Assembly (NCBI GenBank): GCA_027062325.1
Contig: JAMOTN010000035.1
Coordinates: 1 to 39,514 of the forward strand
From: a bacterium
GTDB lineage: Bacteria > JAMOTN01
Length of the DNA: 39,514 nt
Direction: 5' to 3'
Shown here in pieces: positions 7,432-15,465 of this stretch; positions within the stretch are counted from its first letter, which is position 1; the number at the start of each line of letters is the position of its first letter. Under the pieces are notes generated by a model. That model saw only the letters and a list, made by a program, of their open reading frames with translations. It did not search any database and had not been told where the DNA came from. The translations under genes were made by a program, and so were the position numbers.

Positions 7432-9009
7432 TTGAGAGTTTTAATTGCGTTAATGTTGGCTTTGATTCTTGCGGTGATGTTATCGGGGAAAGCGAAGCCG
7501 GAGCTTGTTGATACTGCCTCTATTCTTGTTGAGCCTTATCTTTCAAAGATCACTCAAGTTCAGAGGCTACTTTACGAGAATAACTCTGTTAAGTTGGATA
7601 TATATGTTGAAAGCGACAGGTTTTCTTCGTGGAATAGCAGTCCCTTAAAGTGGCGAAATGTTAAAGTATTTCTTGAATTTACAGGTTTAAACGGTGTTTT
7701 AAAGGTTGTTGTATCGCCGGATATTGATCCGATAGTTAGGGATCAATTGAGAGAATTCGTAGATAACATATCTTATGAAGTTGCATTGGCTTCTAAGTTG
7801 TGTACTAGTGAAGTTGGTTATAAAAAGTTTAAAAATAGGGTGAGCGCTTCTATTTACAAATTAGCTTTGTTTTTCTTATCAAAACTGAAGAAGCTAGAGT
7901 ATGCACCGCGTACTTCACCTCGCTCATTTGTTATAGGAGTTGCTTTGACGATTATGGTAACGGCTTTTGTATTGGGATGGATTGTTTATTCATTTTTAGG
8001 TCCATTTTGTCCTATGTGTGGTGAGAAATTGAAGGAAGAGCTGCTTGTCGGAGGGAAGATGAAAAAAATAATGTGTGAGAACTGTGGTTGGTTTGAGATA
8101 GTGGATGTTGTGGAGAGAAGGCAGAGAATGAGGGATTTGAAGAGAAAGTTCAAGAAATTCTTTAAGAGGTTGACTCAAAAAAGAGTTAGGCTACTGGTAA
8201 TTGTTCTGGCAATAATGTTTGGATTTAGAGTATTTTCAGTTTCCCAAGTGGTGAGTTGGGATGGAAATCTTGTTTGGATGGATGGGATACAGTTAAAGAT
8301 TATGGATAGAGGAGGCTATGTTTCAACTTTGCAGTTGGAGATGGAGCCTGCTGGTATTGTGGGAAGAGATTTTCTTTACGTGTTTTACCCTGAACTTGGT
8401 AAGTACTGTTTGTACTACACTAATTTACGTTCAACATGTGTTTATGTGGATAGATTGTCCAAGCTTGTTGAGATTCCGTGGTTGTGGTATGTGGATCAAA
8501 AGGGAGTTGTTTACTTTTATGATGCAGATAATGAGGAGGTCGTTGCGGTTGATAGTGGATTAGGATTGACTTATAAAGTTTTTGAGTTGAGGTATTCTCT
8601 TGCAAAAAAGATAAGGAAAATATTTACTTTTGATGGGAGAGTTTTGGGAGTAGAATACACAAAAAATGGTTCGGTTATTTGGGATTTGGGAAGAGGGAAA
8701 CAGCTGAGTTGGATAAAAAAATGGCATGTTGCCCAAATTATCAGTGAGGTTGAGTTGAAGTTACTCGATGTAGATACTTACAAAGAAAGTGTGGCTTTGT
8801 TGATTAAGAGTTTATCTTCAGGAGATGAATTTGTTTATGTGGTGGGACGTGTTTGCAAAGAACTTTTGTCTTCAAGTGAAGTGATGTTTTACAAGTTAAA
8901 TGGTAGAGATTTTTCTCAAGTTAGGTTTGCGGTGAAAAATGGGCAGATTGATGGACTATGGTTGATTGGTGATGAATATCAAGAGAGCGTTTTTAAGTTG
9001 ATAAAGTAG
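7432..9009 (+). CDS. Membrane protein with internal zinc ribbon, function unknown
   Basis: This 525-residue protein starts at TTG 7432 with GGGGGATGAG upstream. It begins with a hydrophobic signal or anchor (VLIALMLALILAVML). A polar domain of about 140 residues follows, then a membrane helix near 168-188. Immediately after comes a classic zinc ribbon (CPMCGEKL ... CENCGW) and a very basic stretch (RDLKRKFKKFFKRLTQKR). Another hydrophobic helix (VRLLVIVLAIMFGFRVF) is followed by about 250 residues of short beta-strand-like segments that could be a propeller. The ribbon should sit on the cytoplasmic side between the two later helices. No family is recognised. Its 3' end overlaps the convergent gene by 17 bases. 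Confidence 0.8.
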   Translation: MRVLIALMLALILAVMLSGKAKPELVDTASILVEPYLSKITQVQRLLYENNSVKLDIYVESDRFSSWNSSPLKWRNVKVFLEFTGLNGVLKVVVSPDIDPIVRDQLREFVDNISYEVALASKLCTSEVGYKKFKNRVSASIYKLALFFLSKLKKLEYAPRTSPRSFVIGVALTIMVTAFVLGWIVYSFLGPFCPMCGEKLKEELLVGGKMKKIMCENCGWFEIVDVVERRQRMRDLKRKFKKFFKRLTQKRVRLLVIVLAIMFGFRVFSVSQVVSWDGNLVWMDGIQLKIMDRGGYVSTLQLEMEPAGIVGRDFLYVFYPELGKYCLYYTNLRSTCVYVDRLSKLVEIPWLWYVDQKGVVYFYDADNEEVVAVDSGLGLTYKVFELRYSLAKKIRKIFTFDGRVLGVEYTKNGSVIWDLGRGKQLSWIKKWHVAQIISEVELKLLDVDTYKESVALLIKSLSSGDEFVYVVGRVCKELLSSSEVMFYKLNGRDFSQVRFAVKNGQIDGLWLIGDEYQESVFKLIK

Positions 9010-9829
9010 CTTTTAGGGAAATGAAGGTGGCTACTACAACTCCAATCCAAAATATCTTTGAGTATAGGAAAGAGAGAGCAAGAAGTAGATAAATAGTGGG
9101 AATTTTTAAAGAGGAGAGACCAACCCCTAGAGATAAGGTAAGAAAGCTTGTAAGCAGCAAGTATGGAAAATTTTTAGCCTGGATTGTTCCTATCAATCCT
9201 AAAGTGATCGTGATAATTACGACTGTATAAATTTTTTTCTCAGAAGAGTAGATTAGTTTCAAATTAGTTTTGAAAAGCTGAAATTTTTTCAGCCATCGGT
9301 ATGCTAATTTTATCAATATGTGGAATACTGGGATCATGACCGCTACTAATAATGCGCCAACTGGTGGAGTAGGGAATATGGAGTTGTCACTGCTTATAGA
9401 GAATAGGAGTTTTAATCCTTTGGTATCGGCAGCAATCAAGGATGATAGTGAAATTCCAATTAGTGTCATAATACTTTCAATCAAACAGAAGAGTTCAACA
9501 GAAATGCGTCCAGATAGAGCTAATGTAGTTATTGCAGCGGTTGGATAAAAGAATACGATGGCTCCTAAAAAGGATACCAGACCGCATGTTATTAAAATTG
9601 TTAAAGATGATATTATACTTGCAGTAAGGGCAGTTTTAAATCCATACAGTTGCCCAAGTAGCACTATTGGTAATGGAACAAGAATATAGAAGAGAAACTC
9701 AAGTGCTACTCCAATTGGGGTGTACCAGTAAACTATGTAAAATGCTACACTTAGAGCAGCAGCAGTTGAGGCAACAGCATTTTTATAATTTATGTTTCTC
9801 TTAATATTGGCTGTATGTTTTTTGTTCAT
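8993..9829 (-). CDS. Polytopic inner-membrane protein (possibly DUF2232/YybS-like)
   Basis: The 278-residue protein is mostly hydrophobic, with about eight predicted membrane helices and a short basic N-terminus (MNKKHTANIKRNINYK). A cytoplasmic loop lies near residues 135-160. The arrangement, including the VPLPIVLLGQLYGFKTAL segment early on, recalls DUF2232/YybS-like membrane proteins and ECF-type substrate-binding subunits, but I see no decisive signature, so this is a weak suggestion. ATG 9829 is preceded on the minus strand by GAGGAAG. It follows the nucleotide cyclase gene by about 20 bases and is the last gene of the long minus-strand run. Confidence 0.75.
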   Translation of the reverse strand: MNKKHTANIKRNINYKNAVASTAAALSVAFYIVYWYTPIGVALEFLFYILVPLPIVLLGQLYGFKTALTASIISSLTILITCGLVSFLGAIVFFYPTAAITTLALSGRISVELFCLIESIMTLIGISLSSLIAADTKGLKLLFSISSDNSIFPTPPVGALLVAVMIPVFHILIKLAYRWLKKFQLFKTNLKLIYSSEKKIYTVVIITITLGLIGTIQAKNFPYLLLTSFLTLSLGVGLSSLKIPTIYLLLALSFLYSKIFWIGVVVATFISLKATLST

Positions 9830-9848
9830 GGCTTCCTCTTTCTTAAAT

Positions 9849-10640
9849 TTATTGCAATTTTATGTATTCTGCATTTACTATGCCGATTTCTATAGGTTCT
9901 GGAGAGCCTTTAACATCCACTACTTCGTGCTGGACGGGCAATGTTTTTAGAAATTGAGAATCTCGCAGTAATTTGTATGGAAAGGCAATCTCCCAGCTTC
10001 TAGCGACACTTTCTAAACGGGCTGCAATGTTCACGGTATGACCAATGGCGGTAAAGTCAAGCATTGTATTTGAACCTGCGAAGCCAATTAAAGCTTTACC
10101 AATATTCAAACCTGCGCCACAGCTTAAGTTTTCAGCCTCAAATTTGTTTTTTATTTTATGAAATAAAGTGATTATTGCTTTTATAAATACGCCTGTAGGA
10201 TCTTGATAGTTCTCTGGGTTTGTCCATATAGCCATTGCACAGTCTCCAATGTATTTGTCTATCTGTCCACCGTAAAATAGGATTGTCTCTTCAGATTCTG
10301 AGGCAAAGTCTTGCAAGATTTGGAACACTTTTTGAGGGGAAGTTTTATTGGCATATCTTGTAAAACCTCTGATATCTATGAAGGCTACCCCAATCTCTTT
10401 TATACAAGGCTCTGGCAAACTTTTTTCCTTCAATATGGATTCCAGAACTTCAGGCTCCACAAATTTTCCTATTAATTCGTAGAGAAATGAGGTGACGTTG
10501 AGAAGGTTTTTGAAAGATTTTTCGGTATTTGAAGTGTCTAAAATTAAGTCTGCCTCTTCTTTTGAATTTACCACTGCAAAGTTTTTTGGAATCATAGATA
10601 ACATTTTAGGATTTAAAGGTCCATCAAAGAAAATTTTCAT
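9849..10640 (-). CDS. Class III adenylate/guanylate cyclase domain protein
   Basis: The C-terminal 180 residues form a class III nucleotidyl cyclase catalytic domain. Both metal-binding aspartates are visible (AFIDIRGF and YIGDCAMA), as is the purine-selecting lysine just before the second (GGQIDKYIGD). The transition-state Asn and Arg are in HTVNIAARLE. The second base-specificity position is Thr in FTAIG, common among bacterial adenylate cyclases. The domain therefore looks catalytically competent, most likely making cAMP. The first 80 residues match nothing I know and have no membrane helix. It starts at ATG 10640 behind AGGAGTG, 2 bases from the end of the helicase gene, so the two are translationally linked. 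Confidence 0.9.
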   Translation of the reverse strand: MKIFFDGPLNPKMLSMIPKNFAVVNSKEEADLILDTSNTEKSFKNLLNVTSFLYELIGKFVEPEVLESILKEKSLPEPCIKEIGVAFIDIRGFTRYANKTSPQKVFQILQDFASESEETILFYGGQIDKYIGDCAMAIWTNPENYQDPTGVFIKAIITLFHKIKNKFEAENLSCGAGLNIGKALIGFAGSNTMLDFTAIGHTVNIAARLESVARSWEIAFPYKLLRDSQFLKTLPVQHEVVDVKGSPEPIEIGIVNAEYIKLQ

Positions 10641-10642
10641 AT

Positions 10643-12922
10643 TTATTCACTCCTGTTATTTAGACTGTTTTGAATTGATTTTTCCTTGTTTTCGATGTTT
10701 TCTAGTTCTTTTGAAAAAAGATAACTCTTTGCATCAACTATGTCGCGTTCTACAAGGGCTTTAGCACTCCTAAGTTTGTCCAACACTATTCCTTCTGATG
10801 CATCTATGAGCTGCCTTAGCATTTCAGAAGTTTGCTGAAAAGCACGTAATAAATCGCCAGCACTTATACTGGTTACCTCTTCAAGTTTGGCAAATTCTTC
10901 TCCACTTGCCCATAAGTAAGCGGGAGTTGCTATGTCCAGAACTAGTTCTTTTAAAGAAGTAGTTCCCGTTATTTCAAATTCAAAAGTTTGCAGCTTCTCC
11001 AAAATTTTTCTGTACTTTAGGAGTTTGCGTTTTATAGCTTTGGGAATGCGCTTAGATTTGTCTCCTTTTCGCTCTTCGTATACAAGACATGCTATGAGAG
11101 TGACTATCTCCTCTTCTGAAAGTTCAACAAAAGCTCCTTCAAAGAAAAGTTCAGCTAGTTCTAATTCATAGCCAAAAAGTTTTCTTGCAAATTCACCTCT
11201 AGTTGTTAAATTTTCAGCAGATAGGTATCCTAAAGATTCTAAAAATACTAAACGAGCTTCCACCAGATTAAGAGTTCTTCCTTCAGCGTCGGCTATTCTG
11301 TTTTCTAATTCTTTTAGCTTTGTATAAACGCGTCTTTTTTTAGAATAATTGTGTTTACATTTTGAAAGATGAGGACATTTATAACATTCAAACTTCTTAA
11401 GAGCTTCGTTAAAGCGCCGTATTTTCTTTTTGGAAAACCACTTGAATAGGCGTGTTTTTTGAAAATTTAAAAAGTCTACGATTAATGTTGGTTTTCCACA
11501 GGGGACTTCGCCTACCTTTTTCTGGAGTTTGGTGAGTTGTTTTTCAACATCCCAAATGGCAAAGCTTTTGCGAGAGAAAGTGAATAACCCTTCCCGTCCG
11601 TTGGTTGCTACTAGGTTTAATATGCTGGAGTATGAAAGATCGAATTGACTGCGTAAGGGTTCAGGATCTGAGAATATAATTCGGCGAAGTGCATAGGGGT
11701 CATCTATGTCCAGCATGGTGTAAACCCAACCTTTTTTATCTATACCACGACGTCCGGCACGTCCTGCCATTTGCTGAAATTCCAATGTTCTGAGTTTTCT
11801 GCGCCTTATCCCATCGTACTTAGTGAGTGATTCGAAAGCAACAGTTTTGGCGGGCATGTTGACTCCAACAGCAAATGTTTCTGTAGCAAAGAGAAGTTTT
11901 ATAAGGCCTGCAGAGAAGAGTTTTTCAACGGTAATTTTAAGATGTGGTAGCATGCCTGCATGGTGGAAGGCTATACCTCTTCTCAAAAGAGGAATAAGTG
12001 TGTCTGCCTTTGGTAGATTTTCAAGGTTATATTGGTTAATTAGTTTGGTTAATTCCGCTTCAAGTTTTGCGTGCTCTGCTTCATTTAAAAGATTTAGATT
12101 TTGGTATTTTTTAGCCAGTTTTTCACATAAAAAGCGGGAGAAGGCAAAGAATATAGCAGGGTACTGCTTTTTAGAGAGAATCGTTTCCACAATTGTATTT
12201 AAAGAGGTGTTTTTGAAATTAATAATCCCTCTTTTTTTGAGCTTTAAAAAGGTTCTCTTGAATTTTTCAGGATTTGAAAATAAACGTTCAACGGTCTTTT
12301 CGGCTCTTTCTATTCCTCTGTCAGGTGTCACAAGGTATATTTCCAAGGGAACTGGGCGATGAGTTTCCTTTATTAATACAGTTTTATTATCCCTTACGAA
12401 TTCAAGCCAGTTTTTGAAGTCTGCAGCATTGGATACGGTTGCAGAGAGAGCCAGAAATTTTATGTGAGGTGGAGCAAAGATGATGGACTCTTCCCAGACT
12501 GTTCCGCGTTCTCTATCGTTTATGAAGTGTATTTCGTCAAAGATAAGATGCGAAACTTGATCTAAACGTGGATCTGCGTCGTAGATCATATTCCGAAATA
12601 TTTCAGTTGTCATTACTATTATTGGGGCTTCCTGGTTTATAACAACGTCGCCAGTTATTATTCCCACGTTTTCTGCTCCAAACTCCTCAGTAAAGTTCAT
12701 GAACTTTTGGTTGGTAAGTGCTTTTATAGGGGATGTATAGAAAGTGCGAACTCCTTTTTTAAAATTGTGTTCTATTAAAAACTCGGCTATAAGAGTTTTT
12801 CCAGCTCCAGTAGGAGCGGTTACGAGTACGTTGTAATCGTTAAGAAGTGCTTCTATGGCTTCAATTTGAAACTTGTCTAGGGTAAGTCCTTTGTATATGT
12901 GTGGTGCTTTGGATTCTGACAT
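10643..12922 (-). CDS. Ski2/HelY-like superfamily 2 RNA helicase
   Basis: This 759-residue DExH helicase has Walker A (APTGAGKT, residues 36-43), TSPIKAL (motif Ia), DEIH (129-132), SAT (160-162) and QMAGRAGRRG (motif VI, near 385). The LRRGIAFHHAGMLP segment is characteristic of Ski2/Mtr4/HelY helicases. After the helicase core comes a cysteine cluster (CYKCPHLSKCKH, near 520) and an all-helical C-terminal region like the DSHCT domain. The family unwinds structured RNA; actinobacterial HelY is the closest bacterial type I can name. ATG 12922 has AGGAGG upstream. The next gene, a nucleotide cyclase, begins almost at its stop codon. Confidence 0.92.
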   Translation of the reverse strand: MSESKAPHIYKGLTLDKFQIEAIEALLNDYNVLVTAPTGAGKTLIAEFLIEHNFKKGVRTFYTSPIKALTNQKFMNFTEEFGAENVGIITGDVVINQEAPIIVMTTEIFRNMIYDADPRLDQVSHLIFDEIHFINDRERGTVWEESIIFAPPHIKFLALSATVSNAADFKNWLEFVRDNKTVLIKETHRPVPLEIYLVTPDRGIERAEKTVERLFSNPEKFKRTFLKLKKRGIINFKNTSLNTIVETILSKKQYPAIFFAFSRFLCEKLAKKYQNLNLLNEAEHAKLEAELTKLINQYNLENLPKADTLIPLLRRGIAFHHAGMLPHLKITVEKLFSAGLIKLLFATETFAVGVNMPAKTVAFESLTKYDGIRRRKLRTLEFQQMAGRAGRRGIDKKGWVYTMLDIDDPYALRRIIFSDPEPLRSQFDLSYSSILNLVATNGREGLFTFSRKSFAIWDVEKQLTKLQKKVGEVPCGKPTLIVDFLNFQKTRLFKWFSKKKIRRFNEALKKFECYKCPHLSKCKHNYSKKRRVYTKLKELENRIADAEGRTLNLVEARLVFLESLGYLSAENLTTRGEFARKLFGYELELAELFFEGAFVELSEEEIVTLIACLVYEERKGDKSKRIPKAIKRKLLKYRKILEKLQTFEFEITGTTSLKELVLDIATPAYLWASGEEFAKLEEVTSISAGDLLRAFQQTSEMLRQLIDASEGIVLDKLRSAKALVERDIVDAKSYLFSKELENIENKEKSIQNSLNNRSE

Positions 12923-12967
12923 ATTCGTGCCTCCTTTAAAAGTTAGATTTATTTTAACTAATGAATT

Positions 12968-13591
12968 TTAACTTGTACCAAAAATTCTATCCCCAGCGTC
13001 TCCAAGCCCCGGTATTATGTAACCTTTTGAGTTGAGCTTCTCATCTAAAGAAGCTGCAAATACCGGAATATCAGTGTGGCTTTTGGTAAAATTCTCCACT
13101 CCCTCGGGAGCAGCAATTATGCACAGGAGTTTTATATTCTTGCCCCCGGCTTTCTTTAAGGTGTTCGCGGCTTCGACAGCACTACCGCCGGTTGCAAGCA
13201 TTGGATCAACTATAAAAAACATGTAGTTTTCTGGATTCTTAGGAATTTTAAAGAAGTAACTTACAGGTTTTAGAGTACTTGGGTCTCTATACATTCCTAT
13301 ATGAGCTACTTTGGCGGAAGGAGCGATTTTTAAAAGTGGTTCGACCATTGAGAGACCAGCTCTTAGAATTGGGGCTATGACAAATTTATCGTTTTCTAGA
13401 ATTTCGACTTCTGCTTTGGCAAGGGGAGTTTCTACGGTTGTTTTACAAGTTTTTAAATCTCGAGTGGCTTCGAAGAATAAAAGAGTTGTTATCTCTTCAA
13501 TAAGCTCTCTGAATGTGCGGTGCTCTGTCGATTTGTTCCTTAGAATTGCAAGTTTATGCTTGATAAGTGGATGATCCACTACTGTGAACAT
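12968..13591 (-). CDS. upp: Uracil phosphoribosyltransferase
   Basis: UPRT makes UMP from uracil and PRPP in pyrimidine salvage. The 207-residue protein has the full family pattern: HPLIKHKLAILRNKST near the start, PILRAGLSMVEP, the PRPP-binding loop VDPMLATGGSA, and the C-terminal uracil-binding IPGLGDAGDRIFGT. I place the start at ATG 13591, which AAAGGAG precedes by 9 bases; the track's TTG at 13600 abuts the Shine-Dalgarno site. It lies 15 bases after rpiB. The rpiB-upp neighbourhood is common in Firmicutes and relatives. Confidence 0.97.
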   Translation of the reverse strand: MFTVVDHPLIKHKLAILRNKSTEHRTFRELIEEITTLLFFEATRDLKTCKTTVETPLAKAEVEILENDKFVIAPILRAGLSMVEPLLKIAPSAKVAHIGMYRDPSTLKPVSYFFKIPKNPENYMFFIVDPMLATGGSAVEAANTLKKAGGKNIKLLCIIAAPEGVENFTKSHTDIPVFAASLDEKLNSKGYIIPGLGDAGDRIFGTS

Positions 13592-13606
13592 GCTATTCAA
13601 CTCCTT

Positions 13607-14152
13607 TTATTGATCTTGAATTGAATCTCTTTTGTTAAATTCGTACTCTAAGATTTTCCCAATCCGCCTCGCGTGTCTGCCACCTTCAAACTTTTCTTCT
13701 ATGAAGGCTCTTACTATGTCAAGAGCAACCTCTCTCCCAGTTGTTCTACCTCCAAGAACAAGTATGTTTGCATTGTTATGAGCACGCGCTAGACGGGCAT
13801 GAGTTGAGGTAAAGCAGAGTGCAGCCCTAATGCCTTTGACCTTATTTGCGGCAATTGAGATTCCTATACCTGTACCGCACAGCAATACTCCAAATAGAAA
13901 TTCTCCTCTGGAAACGGCCTCTGCGAGTTTAAAAGCTACATCCGGATAATCTGTAGAAACTTCTGGGTCTCCTCCAAAGTCTGTGACTTCAAAACCTTGA
14001 AGTTGCAAGAATTTTTTTACCTCTTCCTTGAGATAAGCTCCGCCGTGATCAGAACCTATTGCAACCTTTCTGAAAGATGCAGACATGTAGTCCTCTGTTT
14101 GAGTTAAAGCTGTAGTGTCCATTTTAACATCTGTTGAAATCTTCTCAGGCAT
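13607..14152 (-). CDS. rpiB: Ribose-5-phosphate isomerase B
   Basis: RpiB interconverts ribose 5-phosphate and ribulose 5-phosphate in the pentose phosphate pathway. The LacAB/RpiB family core is clear: KVAIGSDHGGAYLKEE, TDFGG, TDYPDVAFKLAE, the catalytic-cysteine segment LLCGTGIGISIAANKVKGIRAALC, and ARAHNNANILVLGGRTTG. I choose ATG 14152, behind AAAGGAGGGTC, over the track's start at 14188. Even so, the protein carries an N-terminal extension of about 25 polar residues ahead of the first strand, unusual for the family (normally about 145-150 residues, here 181). An allose-6-phosphate isomerase role is possible but less likely next to upp. Confidence 0.95.
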   Translation of the reverse strand: MPEKISTDVKMDTTALTQTEDYMSASFRKVAIGSDHGGAYLKEEVKKFLQLQGFEVTDFGGDPEVSTDYPDVAFKLAEAVSRGEFLFGVLLCGTGIGISIAANKVKGIRAALCFTSTHARLARAHNNANILVLGGRTTGREVALDIVRAFIEEKFEGGRHARRIGKILEYEFNKRDSIQDQ

Positions 14153-14234
14153 GTTTGACCCTCCTTTGATGGTTAACAGTTTTTTCACTACAAATAATTT
14201 TAATAAATTGCCAGAGTTGATGCTTAAGTGTTTA

Positions 14235-15440
14235 TTAATTTCTTAACTTCGATTTGCATGAGGGATTTAGATTCATAGAGAATATTGAAAACATGCCAAC
14301 GAAAGCAACTAGTGGCACTATCTTTATTAATAGGGATTTTAAAAGAGTTAGAGAAAAGCTTGCACTTGTGTGTTGTAAAGCTTCTGTCATGGATATTACA
14401 CGTGCTCTCATAACATTAGTTGTGCTGCGTTGAATGACTGTCCAGAAGGAGATGTACATGGCGCTTGCAAGTATTGTGGATGTGTAAAAGAACATCAGCG
14501 ATTCGAATTTTAAATTTGAAAGGTAACATATTAAGAATGAGCTCCAGAGTAGAAAATTCCATACGCCAAGTTTTTCTAGAAAATTGACCATTCTTTTGTG
14601 AGTTGAGGAAAATTCAACTACGTTTGCTCCTATAAGCCAGGCAAAAATTAAAGCCGAATAAAGTATTCCATAAGGAAGATTGAATTTTTTAGAAATTAGT
14701 GTCAGAAGAAACGATAAATTCTGGGTGTTAATGCTGAAGGGGATATAAGCTGCCAGCACTACTCTAAGCTGAGGGGATTTAGAGATGTATTTTAGACCAG
14801 TGAAGATAGATTGGAAGAATCCTTCATGACGATGTGACGAGGCCTGTTTTTTGGTGCGTTTGTGCTCGGTTTTTATGAGAGTCCATGATATGCAAGAGAT
14901 TACTATTAAGACGGCATTTATTGGGAGAGCAAAACTGTGTGTAAGTTGTGCAAAAATTGGTCCAATTAACTCTGGGATTGTATAACTCCATACAACAAGT
15001 GAGCTTAGCGCGGGCAGTTTTCCTTTCATTCCGGATATCTCTGGGATTATCGCTTCTGTTGATATGTCAAAAAATGGTCCCAGAATTTCTAACAGAATTC
15101 CTGCAAGCATTATGGGAGTCAAGTTTATAAAAATTGCTGTTTGAGGTAGAAAAGATAATAAAAGTATTACCACGGATAGAAAGGCGGTAGTAATTGTACC
15201 AACACGTCGTGGGCGGAGTAGATCTACCGTCACTCCAACTGTGAGATTGAGTAAAGCAATAGATACGGATCTGATTAGGAAAACTGCAATTGTAGATTGC
15301 TTTTCTATTGCTTCTAAGACCCCAGATGTCCACCCGTAAGATTGAGCTAATGAGAAGAAAAACTGTGCTATGAGTAAGAGAATAACGTTTTTATCTTTTA
15401 AAAGACTTTTTATTATAGACAATTTATCTTTTAACTTCAC
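14235..15440 (-). CDS. Major facilitator superfamily transporter
   Basis: The 401-residue protein has about 12 hydrophobic helices. The loop between helices 2 and 3 carries a recognisable motif A variant (DLLRPRRVGT), and a basic central loop (KTEHKRTKKQASSHRHEG, near 195) separates two six-helix halves. This matches MFS exporters of the macrolide-efflux/YfiS type, but the substrate cannot be read from the sequence. It starts at GTG 15440 with TAGGAGG upstream, 25 bases after the NFACT gene. The roughly 80-base gap to rpiB shows no obvious terminator. Confidence 0.88.
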   Translation of the reverse strand: MKLKDKLSIIKSLLKDKNVILLLIAQFFFSLAQSYGWTSGVLEAIEKQSTIAVFLIRSVSIALLNLTVGVTVDLLRPRRVGTITTAFLSVVILLLSFLPQTAIFINLTPIMLAGILLEILGPFFDISTEAIIPEISGMKGKLPALSSLVVWSYTIPELIGPIFAQLTHSFALPINAVLIVISCISWTLIKTEHKRTKKQASSHRHEGFFQSIFTGLKYISKSPQLRVVLAAYIPFSINTQNLSFLLTLISKKFNLPYGILYSALIFAWLIGANVVEFSSTHKRMVNFLEKLGVWNFLLWSSFLICYLSNLKFESLMFFYTSTILASAMYISFWTVIQRSTTNVMRARVISMTEALQHTSASFSLTLLKSLLIKIVPLVAFVGMFSIFSMNLNPSCKSKLRN

Positions 15441-15465
15441 GAAATGGGCCTCCTAAAGCCAAATT

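Noticed and set aside
11823-12362. 179-aa plus-strand ORF inside the helicase gene
   Set aside because: It is the complement of conserved helicase sequence and has no protein-family features of its own.
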